64,000 nucleotides of DNA from Isoetes taiwanensis (taxonomy: Eukaryota > Streptophyta > Lycopodiopsida > Isoetales > Isoetaceae). Position 1 is the stretch's first letter, and each line of letters starts with the position of its first letter. This document shows, in pieces, positions 37,004 through 46,629 of this stretch. The DNA is taken from NCBI GenBank assembly GCA_021234155.1, contig JAJEKV010000051.1, forward strand, positions 1,986,754 through 2,050,753, read 5' to 3'. Below the pieces are notes generated by a model. The model was given only the letters and a program-made list of their open reading frames with translations, made no database searches and had not been told where the DNA came from. The position numbers and the translations under genes were made by a program.

Positions 37004-37350
37004 TTCGGAGCCTTTGTACTGCTCGAACGACAAAACACTTGGGTTTCTACACGGTCGCCCGCAGGACGCTTCGCGGTTTGATAGGTTCTCCGGACCGATC
37101 TTGGATTTTTTTGAACCTGCTCGAAGCATGTTACATGAATGACGGATTCAATGGCCAGATAGGGGAACCGAGCTCCGGAGCCTCTGTACCGCTCGAACGA
37201 GAAAATACTTGGGTTTTTACATGGCCTGCCACAAGACGCTTCGTGGTTTGATAAGTTCTCCCAGACCGATCGTGGATTTTTCTGGACATGCTCAAAGCAG
37301 GTTATTTGAATGGAGGATTCAAAGATTGGACAGGGGAACTGAGTTCCGGG
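37004..37350 (+). repeat. 170-bp tandem duplication inside the CACTA element
   Basis: Two units (about 37004-37173 and 37174-37345) each contain GGAGCC..TGTAC.GCTCGAACGA, GACGCTTCG.GGTTTGATA and GACCGATC.TGGATTTTT. A third unit just begins at about 37340. Confidence 0.85.
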
Positions 37351-37499
37351 AGGGGAGCATTAGTATAGGGCCTGCCGGAGGAGCGCTGGAAGGAAAGGCT
37401 ACCTCGACAACCTTTCTGGGGTCCATCTCCTGGGGTTTGGCCTCTCCCCTCTGGTGAGGCAGCCGCGCAAAGTGCTGGCCTTGTTCGGCCTGGAGAAGA

Positions 37500-38200
37500 C
37501 AACCAACACTTTAAGTTCTTGAAGTTCCCTCTTTTCTATTCCTTGCCAAACTCCTCTACCAAAAAATCCAAAGGTTGTCATATTTCTTGCATAAAGTCCT
37601 AGCCATCACGTCCACGTCACCAACATCTCGCCATGTCATCCAAAATTTGCCAACATCACCCAATGAAAAGACCAAAGATGTACATCTATTCATTTTTGGC
37701 CTAGTCAAAACTTGAACTTGCTTGCTTGGCATGCCATGTCACCATTTGGAGTGCCACATCATCTTTTCTATGCTATTTTTTGGTGCCATAAGGGTAACGA
37801 CATGCGCTGCCAAATCCCGACCACTTGTGGCAAGGCAGCAGCCCATAACGTGAACCCTATATTTTTTGCATCAGGATGGAGATAAACGTGCCCGAGAGTG
37901 TGCATAGGGTCATCATCATGTCCACATCACCCATATCTTGCCATGTCACCAGCCACATCAACCCATGGAAAACCAGAGTTGCACATTTTTATTTTATTTT
38001 TGGCCTAGTCAAAAGTTGGCATTGCTTACTTGGCATGACATGTCACCAATGGCATGCCACATCATCATGCGCATGTCAACAAAAGGTAACAAAAAATTGT
38101 TCTAAGTTCTTAAAGTTTCTTTTGTTTTGTCCTTGCCAAATCCCTATACAAAAACCCTAAAAAGTTGTCATATTTCTTATGTAAGTTATGTTATCCATTT
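37500..38200. repeat. Duplicated segments A-B ... B'-A' in the CACTA element
   Basis: B (about 37605-37800, GTCACCAACATCTCGCCATG, TTTTTGGCCTAGTCAAAA, GGTGCCATAAGGGTAAC) recurs at about 37910-38090. The preceding segment A (TAAGTTCTTGAAGTT ... GGTTGTCATATTTCTT) recurs after B' at about 38100-38185. All copies are in the same orientation. Confidence 0.7.
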
Positions 38201-39819
38201 CTTGCAAAAATGCCTCAGGCAGGCGGGAGAAGCTGCAGGCGGGAATATCTCATTCGTGAATTTTTAATTTGGCACTTCTTGTCTGCCCCTTTTGCTGATT
38301 TCGGCTGCCCTCATGGAGCTCTTCTCACATTTCATTTTCATTGCCAATGAGAAGCAACGGATAAGAAAACCCAGTTTCTTCAAGCCCGCTGTAGTATTTG
38401 CATGTACAGGTCTGTTTTTTTTCCCCTTTTTTTTGCATGCACCGCCTGTGATTTTTAGATGGTAATAATGTTGCAGGCAGTTTAGCAAATTAATGGTTTT
38501 CAAATGCCATTCATGAATCCAACAGTGATCATTGTCGTAATATGATGTAAGTGAATTATGGGTCTTTTAGGAGTCCCGAGTGTGGCATTCTGTACGAAAT
38601 CAGGAAAATGGTCGTCTCTGCAAAGCGAGTTACTGGTACGAGATTTATATGTTGGATTTTTTGCATATCTTTGTTACATTATACGTGCTAAGTTTAAACA
38701 ATTGAATTGCATTCTCTTCATTGGCAAGAAGCTTCTGATTGGCAGGTATCTCTCCTCTTCCCATATTTCATTTTCTTGTCAATAAGCCTTTGTTTTGTAA
38801 ATACTTTTTGCAGCCCTTTCTGTGTTTTGCAGTGCAAGCACTTCTTCTGATTCTCTGTTTAGCATGTAAGGAAAGATTTTTGTCTTTTGAGTTGTTTTTC
38901 TATGTGGATGTAGATAGTAATAGTTTTTACTAATATACAACATTTTGTGGGGTCTTGCTTACAATTTTAAAGCTTGCGAGTAAAAAAGAAATCTCTAATA
39001 ATGAAGCTTCGCCAAAAAGCAGAAATGGGTGGTCGGCAAAGCTTGCTGGGAGCTTTATTGTCTCGAGCATGGCATCCAGGTAAATACAAGATTGCTTTAT
39101 ATTATTTTTGAGCTTTGTCGTAGTGCTTACTGGCTTTTTGATCGCAGGCTCACTTCGTACTTCTTGCTTCTTGCTTTTTGATGCACTGGTTTTATATTGG
39201 CGATATTGGACAGTTCGATTCTGCTGGCTGCTTGGAAATCATAGACAGGAAACAATATGATGGCTGCTTGGAAATCATAGACAGCTCAAGTCACAGTTTA
39301 CATAGCCCAAGTATACAGCTCAAAGTCACATTTGTTTGGCATCCCCAGATGCCGCTTCAAAATTTGTTTTTTCATATCACTAACCATCACTACTCTAACC
39401 CCCTTCTGTTCGTCATTATCAGGTAAGCTTTTTTTTCAGATTCCGTGATTCGCCTTTGCCATTTGCATGTCTATGAAACCTAAGGCCCCAGCCCCAACCC
39501 CATCTTTGTTTACCAGTTTCTGTGCCTTTCTCATCACTATCAATTTCTACCTTAGCACAAAGGCTATGGATTATATCAAGGGAACAAGCCCGGGTGTAGT
39601 ATTTAAGACAAAATCAAAAAGGAAAAGAACCATTGAATGTAAGTATATTTGTACATTTTGTCATTTCAACGTCGTATTCATACATTGTTCCTACACTTGT
39701 ACTTTTTTTTACATTTAGGCTATATGTTATGTGGATGATTCTGATGAGGTAAGAGAGGAAGCTCTATTATTGATATATAGTTATGAAATTTCTAACAATA
39801 TGCTTTACAAATATAATCA

Positions 39820-39910
39820 ACAGGATAACAACAAAGAAGACAATGAAGGTCATGAAGGCAATGCAAATGAAGAGGATCATGGAGATGAACCAACAAATAG
39901 AGAGCATTGA
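39820..39910 (+). other. Acidic exon-like fragment in the CACTA element
   Basis: After an ATCAACAG acceptor-like site the frame gives DNNKEDNEGHEGNANEEDHG followed by DEPTNREH and TGA. It is a low-complexity acidic tail without recognisable homology. Confidence 0.35.
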
Positions 39911-40780
39911 ATTGGTGATATTGATTATTTTTCTTGACATTAATATTTAATACACTTGCCTCAACTCATTTTTTATGGGCATTTGTTATGTTGGAAATTC
40001 ATTGTTGATCAATGAAACTTTATTACTTTGGCTTTTTTATTATCGAATTTCAGAAATCAGAATATTTGTTATTCAAGCAAAAAAAAATACTTAGATGTTT
40101 ATCCTTTTGACACAAGATACAATGCATAAATCGTCTTAAATTAGCTATTACCTAGACACAAAACTCATAGAAATTGTTATCAATTGTTTATTTATCTATC
40201 ATAATGTCGTCACAACAATGAAAAATAGTGTTTCTTTAGACACCAAACTAGTCACAAAATTTCTTATTAGTTGTTGGAAATATAGCTACTATATTGTCAC
40301 TACATTGCCATGATGTGATGCTATGTAGTTGGTATAAGCTTTATTTATTTATCACAATGTGGTCACAACACTAGCTATTTGTTAGCTACAAAATGGGTCA
40401 CAAATTTTCTTATTGATTGTCTTATTGTGGATGAATTATAGCTACTACTTTGTCACTAGCTTGCGATAATGTTTAATGTTGATGTAATAGTGTTCATATG
40501 GACTTCTATTTATTTATCACAATGTTGTTAAAATATTGTCACAAGTTCGCCATTTTCTAGACTGCCATATAGTTCCAAATTGATTTTGTGTCAATATTAT
40601 GTCATAAATTGAAGCCACAAGCTTGACACAACATTTGACGCTATTGTGGCATGTTTGTGACAAATGATCACGACAAGTATAGTGGCAAGGCTGTGACAAT
40701 AATTAGGTTTTGACAGGTTCTGTTTGTGTCAAAAAAGTTGACATTACACTAGACACTATAGGTACATTTCTCTTGTAGTG

Positions 40781-42091
40781 TGAATTTGGCCAAGACCAGG
40801 GTGGTTCTCATATCCTCCTCACGCCACCCCACGCCTCCTGCACTCACATATCGAGGACAGCCTGTGGAGGTCACGCCCACCTACAAGTACCTAGGGGTGG
40901 AGTTCCCCTCCTCGCTCTGTTGGGAGACGTCCATCCGCTTGCGAGTGACAGCAGGCTGGAAAGCGCTTTATGCCATCGTGAAACAACAATCACCGAATGA
41001 GAGCTCTATGATTGGGGCCATCGGTCCCATCTGTTTTAAAACTTGGTCGAGCCCGGCCCTTCCTTAGACGGGTCGAGGGTTTGGGGCCCGGACATCTCTT
41101 TGGCGACCTGGAATGACTTGGAGCAGGTGCAGAAGGCATTTTTGGAACAGGCACTTGGGGTGAAACCTTTAGTCCCCTATCGGTTCTCACTGCGAAATCG
41201 GGTTCTTGCCGCCAAAGACCCCTTGATAGACACATCGTCTACTTCGAAAAGTGGTTAATATGGGTGATGCTCGCCCCGCGACCGGGCTTACTGTTGTGGC
41301 AATGGGCCGCTTGCGCTCGTGGGGCTGTTGGAGGGGTAAGAGAGATCGCTGGTTCGCCGGATGGAACGTCGCGAGGAGCACGATGCGTCGCGGTGTGGAC
41401 CTGAGGGGGTCGACCATGATAGCTTGCGAGAATACCGGGCGCTTGCTTCCTTGGCAAGCTCACAGGACCCGGCTCTAGAGCAGGTCAAAAGCGGCCCATT
41501 ACAAGGAGCACATCAACCCCAGGCGTTGGCCCGGGGCCCTTGACTCTACGCTCCCGCCGCCCAAAAGCCTTGAGACTCATTGCCTCCATTCGCCACAGTG
41601 CCCACCATCTCCGCGCCGAGGCGAGGCGGTGGATTGGGGAGCCCCGCCAGCCGGAGCTCTGTCGGTGCTATCAAACGGGTGCCATTGAGGATGAGTCTCA
41701 CACTTTCGAGTTGCCCGGATTGATTAGATCCGGGCGGTCGTTCCCTTAGTGCGGTAGGACTTGCCCCTACATTTGCCGATGAACACACCGCCGATTACAT
41801 GCCCTAGGACCGTGCTTGGATCTGCGAGCCACCTTTGCCCCTTTGTTGCTTTTGTCGATCGGCACTATGGGTACCGGTACATGAGTGTATATATTTGTGT
41901 GTTTTTGCATTTCGTATATTGGAACAGTTTGTCAACAGGCTGATTGCTGCCACGGTTTTTCCCTCGAAAACCCTTCGGGGCGGGGTTTTTTTAATCCGGG
42001 TAGTAATCCGCTTGCTGCGCTTTTGTATTGGGTCCCATAGACCGATTGGTCTCCGTGGACGATAAAAATACCTTCCTTCCTTCCTTCCTTC
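40781..42091 (+). mobile_element. LINE copy B, 3' part
   Basis: This continues the LINE after the CACTA insertion: NLAKTRVVLISSSRHPTPPA, TYKYLGVEFPSS, then a C-terminal region with a C-x-C ... H ... C-type cluster near 41655-41720 (CRCYQ ... DESHTFE). It ends at 42091 after GGGTCCCATAGACCGATTGG, CTCCGTGGACGATAAAAA and (CCTT)n. It is colinear with copy A 27120-28400. Frameshifts are frequent. Confidence 0.88.
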
Positions 42092-42459
42092 AATATATTT
42101 CCAGCTCCATCGTCTACACCAGTATAATGTCTTCCTTTGTGGGATAATTTTCTTGGCCCACTTTGAGCATGCTTCATCTCATATTAAATAAGGCAATCCA
42201 ACCACCACCACCTTTAAGGTGACATATGGAATACTTCTATATAATGAACACATGTTTGCATGCTCTTGGTCTTCAGCAGCAAGGGAATAATGCCCAATCT
42301 CATCGTCATAAAAAAGATCTCTGCCCTCAGTCAATTTAAAACCTTATGTTGCACACAAATTTATATTATGTATTTTTCTCTTTAGCGACACCAATGCACC
42401 CTTTGGGGCAGTGCGTTCCGGGATATAATGAAATTTTTATAAGCTTACATTCTGCAAGC
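42092..42459. other. Intergenic, nothing recognised
   Basis: No coding or repeat signal recognised. Confidence 0.5.
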
Positions 42460-43615
42460 CTTATGCCAAAAATTCCAGGGTCCTTGAAAGGATATATGGC
42501 AAATATTTCTTAGTAATGGCCTTATTGGAACAGAACTAGAGGAAAAGATCATTTTTATGTTTCATGCCATTCTATTTCAAAGGTTGCTCTGGACCAAGCA
42601 GAGTATGTGAGAAAAAATGCCATCCAAGTTGTTTGTTCTTCAACATATTACTCCTCCGCATTTATTCCTCATAAGGACATATCCATACCTTAAAGTTGGT
42701 CTAGAGAAGGCTGGATCCATCATTCAAAGGTAAGAAACAAACCTTGTTGCTTTAAAATTTTACTTGATGGATAACTAAACTTGTTACAAACCTTACGCAA
42801 CTCATTTAGTTTGAATATGGTTTGTAAGGTTGTCACGAAGGGACGTCTTGTGAGATAAATGTACATACTGCTTGAAACAAGAAAAGTCTGTGTTGCTTAA
42901 CTTGAAAAGTCGTATGCTCTTCTCTTATGTGTGTGTTTTTTTAATCATTCCCTTTTTTTGTTCCTCTTTTCATGGTTTCTTATCAAGATTGGGGTTCTTG
43001 CTTCTGTTATTTGGTTCCTTCTTCTATGTTTAAAGTTCTATCTATTTGCTTATCAAATTGTAGGGTTACCTCCAGATCTAAACTCATTTCTTCTTGGATC
43101 TGTGCAAGAAGACATTAGCATTTTTCGCAGGAGGGGCAAATTTAGAAGTGAGAGAAAAGCTAGTGAAAACATGGACCAATGATTTTGAAATTTTGGTCTA
43201 CTCGCACAGGATTGAAATACCATATTCAGAAGCATTGGTGAGCTCAAATTTTTGCCTGCACATTAAGGGGTATGAGGTAAACAGTGCAAGGATTGCAGAT
43301 GCAATGCATTTTGGATGCGTACCTGTGATTATTGCAAACCATTATGACCTCCCCTTTGTGGATGTATTGAACTGGAAAACCTTCTCCATAGTCGTTGCCA
43401 CTCTTCATATTCCCAAGCTCAAACACATCCTCAAAGCCATTGGTAAAATGCAGTATGCACAAATGCATAGACGTGTTATAGAAGACCGGCAACATTTTCA
43501 ATGGCATTCTCCTCCTCAAAGCTTTGATGCATTCTACATGGTTATGTATCAGCTATGGCTTAAATGGCATGCTCTGTTATATCCCCTTCCATCGTCTTCC
43601 CTTACGGTAAGTTAA
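42460..43615 (+). pseudogene. Exostosin-type GT47 glycosyltransferase pseudogene (C-terminal half)
   Basis: GT47 exostosin-like enzymes are type II Golgi proteins that build wall polysaccharides. Segment 42484-42729 gives LKGYMANIS, two stops, then WPYWNRTRGKDHFYVSCHS and VVCSSTYYSSAFIPHKDISI P with another stop. After an intron, 43064-43606 gives KTLAFFAGGANLEVREKL, DFEILVYSHRIEIPYSEAL, FCLHIKGYEVNSARIADAMH, FGCVPVIIANHYDLPF, DVLNWKTFSIVV, and HFQWHSPPQSFDAF. The second exon is well preserved and matches the exostosin domain closely. Stops upstream (about 42511-42516 and at 42688) and the missing N-terminus make it a probable pseudogene. A donor-like CGGTAAG at 43606 suggests one more exon that I could not find. 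Confidence 0.85.
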
Positions 43616-44150
43616 TTAATTTTGTATTTCTGAAGTCGTGGCAAAATGTACATGGCTTATTCCAAAAGAAGACGATGTTTGCATAATCAATGCTCATTCC
43701 AAGAAACTGATGAAAATGTATATGGTTTATTATTTCAAGGAAGATCATTATTTTTAGTTAGAAGATCTATAATGTAGCCATACATGTTGCACGATCCCAA
43801 ATTCAACTTCAACAAACTCGTTTTTTTTAAGACCATTTAATTGAAGTTGCAATTCTTTCTTCCCCTATATAGTGCCATCAAGCACGTATTACAATGAATA
43901 AAAAGTCACACATAACATCGATTCTTGCCACTTGCATAGTCATCGCAACGGTGCAAAGATGTCGAAGCATCAATAGGTCTTCCAATGGGCAACTCATTGA
44001 TGCGTTAGCATCTTGTTTGTTTTAGAAGACGATTTTATGTGATTTGTACAAGAAGTCAAGGTAAGTCCAGAAGTTTATTCGATCATTCTAATCCAGGATA
44101 GCAACTGTCCCCCAAAAAACCTATAGAATTCGTTCCTGAGTGAAGCTTAC
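43616..44150. other. Intergenic, nothing recognised
   Basis: AT-rich, without recognised features. Confidence 0.5.
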
Positions 44151-44304
44151 CTTATCTTGACGTTATGTGGAATGGCAAAAGGGAGGCAATTCTTGCCTGA
44201 GCATGGCAAGCTGGCTAGGCACGATCGGCTGCTGGCAGTAGCCAGCTTGCCCTGCTCTGGCAACAATCGCTGAACTTTTGCCATTTCCACAGCATCAAGG
44301 AAAG
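44151..44304 (+). ncRNA. Imperfect ~155-nt hairpin (MIR-like or foldback), copy 1
   Basis: The arms 44151-44214 and 44242-44304 pair with roughly 80% complementarity over about 63 nt, with a 27-nt loop. The best-paired blocks are AATGGCAAAAG/CTTTTGCCATT and GGCAAGCTGG/CCAGCTTGCC. Size and mismatch pattern fit a plant miRNA precursor, but no conserved miRNA was recognised. It could equally be a foldback repeat. Confidence 0.4.
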
Positions 44305-44585
44305 GCAACACATGATCCGGTTATGGCGTAGATGATCTGAGCATGATGCTTCAGGTTTCAAGCTCAGAATTCTGCGATGCTTCAGCTATGGTGATGGTTT
44401 TAGACTTCAGACTCTTGCACGTTTCAGGCTCCGAATGCAGATTTGAAGCTATGCTTCAGCTGCATAGATAACTTGCCCCAATTGAGCATGCCCGAATGCT
44501 CGATTGATTTTCCATTTGTTGGATAGAATGATTGCCACATGGCAAAGTATCATTGGATGACTGACCAGAACGAAGACCAACTTTC

Positions 44586-44719
44586 CTTGACGTAGTGGAA
44601 ACGTGAAGGCGTCGGGCATTCTTGCCAGCCCCCTGATCGCGCCTCAACAACGCTCTCGGATTCTACAGGTCATGGGGATGGCAAGAATGCCCTCCTCCTT
44701 CTCATTCCACATCACATCA
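44586..44719 (+). ncRNA. Imperfect ~135-nt hairpin, copy 2, related to the one at 44151
   Basis: The arms 44586-44637 and 44668-44719 pair well. The core GGGCATTCTTGCCA on the left faces TGGCAAGAATGCCC on the right with no mismatch. The outer part (TTGACG, GTGGAA) matches that of the upstream hairpin, so the two look like diverged tandem copies. Confidence 0.42.
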
Positions 44720-45394
44720 TTATTTTTTGGAAGCTTTTTCTGTGGATGCTTTTTTCTGTAGATGAATCTGCCTTCTGTTACAGTGTATATTCAATCCTCC
44801 TCTTAATAAAGAACATTGAGATCTGCTCAAGCTATATTTTCGTATATATTCTTCTGTTTCAGAGAACATCAACATCCGCTCAAATTATATTTTAGTATAT
44901 ATTCTCTGTTACATAGTATATTCAATATTCTGTCACAGAGCAGAGGGTTTGACTACCTAGCCAATAATCTTGGGAATGCCGCGTATATTCAATGGTCGAT
45001 AGTATCGTATTCATTATGTGTATACAACAGAATCATTCTGCTTCAACACCATTTATGAGCTTCTCTTGTGTCTAGCTTTTGCTCTTGCTTCTTGCTCATG
45101 CCTTCTTCTCCATGTTCTCGTGTTCTTATGTTTGAGCTTATGGATGGTCTCAAGCCTTCTTGTTCATGTGTTCTTGACTTGTCCTTGGGGCCATTGTACA
45201 ACATATTAGTAGGCTGACGTATCGTTCGTTCACGGAATTAATCAGACAAATCACTCGACCAACTAAGAATGGACATGCACCACCACCCATATAATACCAC
45301 CAATGAAACACATCCCAACCCTATACGTGGTGTACCATATATAAGGATAGAATGTGTGTTGGAGCCCTGCGAATACCCAAGGAAACTATGATGT
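44720..45394. other. Intergenic, nothing recognised
   Basis: A ~55-bp imperfect duplication (TTAGTATATATTC/TTCGTATATATTC with CAACATCCGCTCAA) lies at about 44815-44915. Nothing else was seen. Confidence 0.5.
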
Positions 45395-45930
45395 TCCAGC
45401 AAAATATATGCTAGAAATACGTATATTATACTACCACGTCATAGTACATGCCACCAAGATGACATGTACAAGGGTAGGAGTTGAATGACTGAACACATGC
45501 ATGCCACGTAAGTAGCTTGCATGTCGAGAGCCAAGGAATGGTAGACGCACGACAGTACTATAGGTATGACAGTGCATGGCAACCATGAGTGAAAGTTGGT
45601 GTATTATATTAATGGTATAATACCACCAATGAAGCTTAGATATATTATGTTGGTCACATAATATATCTCCTAGGGGCAAAGACTTCAATATGTTTTTCTA
45701 ACTTGTTATAAGTGTGAGCCATTAAAGCCCACATGTGTGGCACATGCTTAATTGCATGTGTGACACATGTCAAGGAGAGAGCGGCCCATTCCAAATACCT
45801 ATTAAGGTATTTGCTATAAAGGTGCTATTTGGTCCCACCTGCTATGTGGCAGGGTGCATTTGGGCCAAGTGGTTAATCGCAGGGCAAGGCCCCATTTTTT
45901 AGGCCTATATAAGGTGAGAGCATAAAGCAT
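45395..45930 (+). repeat. LTR/U3-like repeat, left copy
   Basis: This ~535-bp segment is colinear with 58178-58650. Shared blocks are ATATATGCTAG, CACCAAGATGACAT, TGGTATAATACCACCAATGA, GTGTGGCACATGCT, GCATGTGTGACACATGTCAA and a CCAAATACCTATTA block, ending at a CTATATAAGG TATA box. The right copy continues into an LTR end plus primer binding site; this one diverges after the TATA box. It is interpreted as the U3 part of a truncated or solo LTR. Confidence 0.7.
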
Positions 45931-46154
45931 GAATTAATTAATTAGAGAAATTTGGAATTCTCGTTTAGCATGAAATAGGTTAGTGGTTAGCCATATAGTG
46001 CAGAAACTACTACCAACTGAGTAAAAGTTGGCGTTTTTTTGCACAAATTCTGCAAATGATTCAGTGTTGTTCGGAAATATAATTTTTACAGCTCATGCAA
46101 AGGTCCATCGTGAGTAGACTGTAGTAGGAGGGAATGCTCAATCTTATCGCAAGA

Positions 46155-46320
46155 ATCGCGAACGCGATCTTTCGCAGCTGAAAGGAGACAAATTAATGAG
46201 CCTTTTATTAAAACCATATGAGAGCGCTATGCTTAAAAGAAGGTACAAAGGGAGCAAGCATATCACAAAAATTTCAAATTTTTAAAGCCATGTATTTGTT
46301 ACGAGGATCGCGGTCGCGAT
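46155..46320. repeat. Palindromic 14-mers, left cluster (2 copies)
   Basis: ATCGCGAACGCGAT at 46155-46168 and ATCGCGGTCGCGAT at 46307-46320. The second shares the flank TTACGAGG with the copy at 53554. Both lie just beyond the 3' end of the minus-strand gene. Confidence 0.85.
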
Positions 46321-46629
46321 TATTTTAGCATTAAACATGCACCAAGTAGTAGTAAAGACAAAATTCATATTCCTGAAACCAAAATTTCCATTGAAGGAAG
46401 TAATATACAATATTCATTCTTGTGATTGTGTTTCAGATACGCTATCAAGTATCACACCCATTTCATTGGCCATGCGGATGACATGCTCTCTACCCAATTC
46501 CATAGCTTGTGTTGTGTCCATCTCTCAATAACTCAGGACCTCTCGGAATCTCAACACCCATGGCGTTTGCGATGCGCTGCACATGTGAATCAGGCTCCCA
46601 TTTTTCACTCTCCCCTGCACTGTTCCCGC

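Larger units (their letters stand above)
35717..40780. mobile_element. CACTA (En/Spm-type) DNA transposon inserted in LINE copy B
   Basis: The left end CACTACAAGAGGATG and the right end (reverse complement CACTACAAGAGAAATG) are CACTA-type terminal inverted repeats. The 5,064-bp interior has dense subterminal TTGTGTC/TTGTGACA/GTGTCAA motifs in both terminal 0.3-0.5 kb, typical of CACTA transposase binding regions. No TnpD-like transposase was recognised, so the element is probably non-autonomous. The flanking trinucleotides are CGA and TGA, an imperfect 3-bp duplication. The split LINE sequence resumes directly on either side. Confidence 0.93.
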
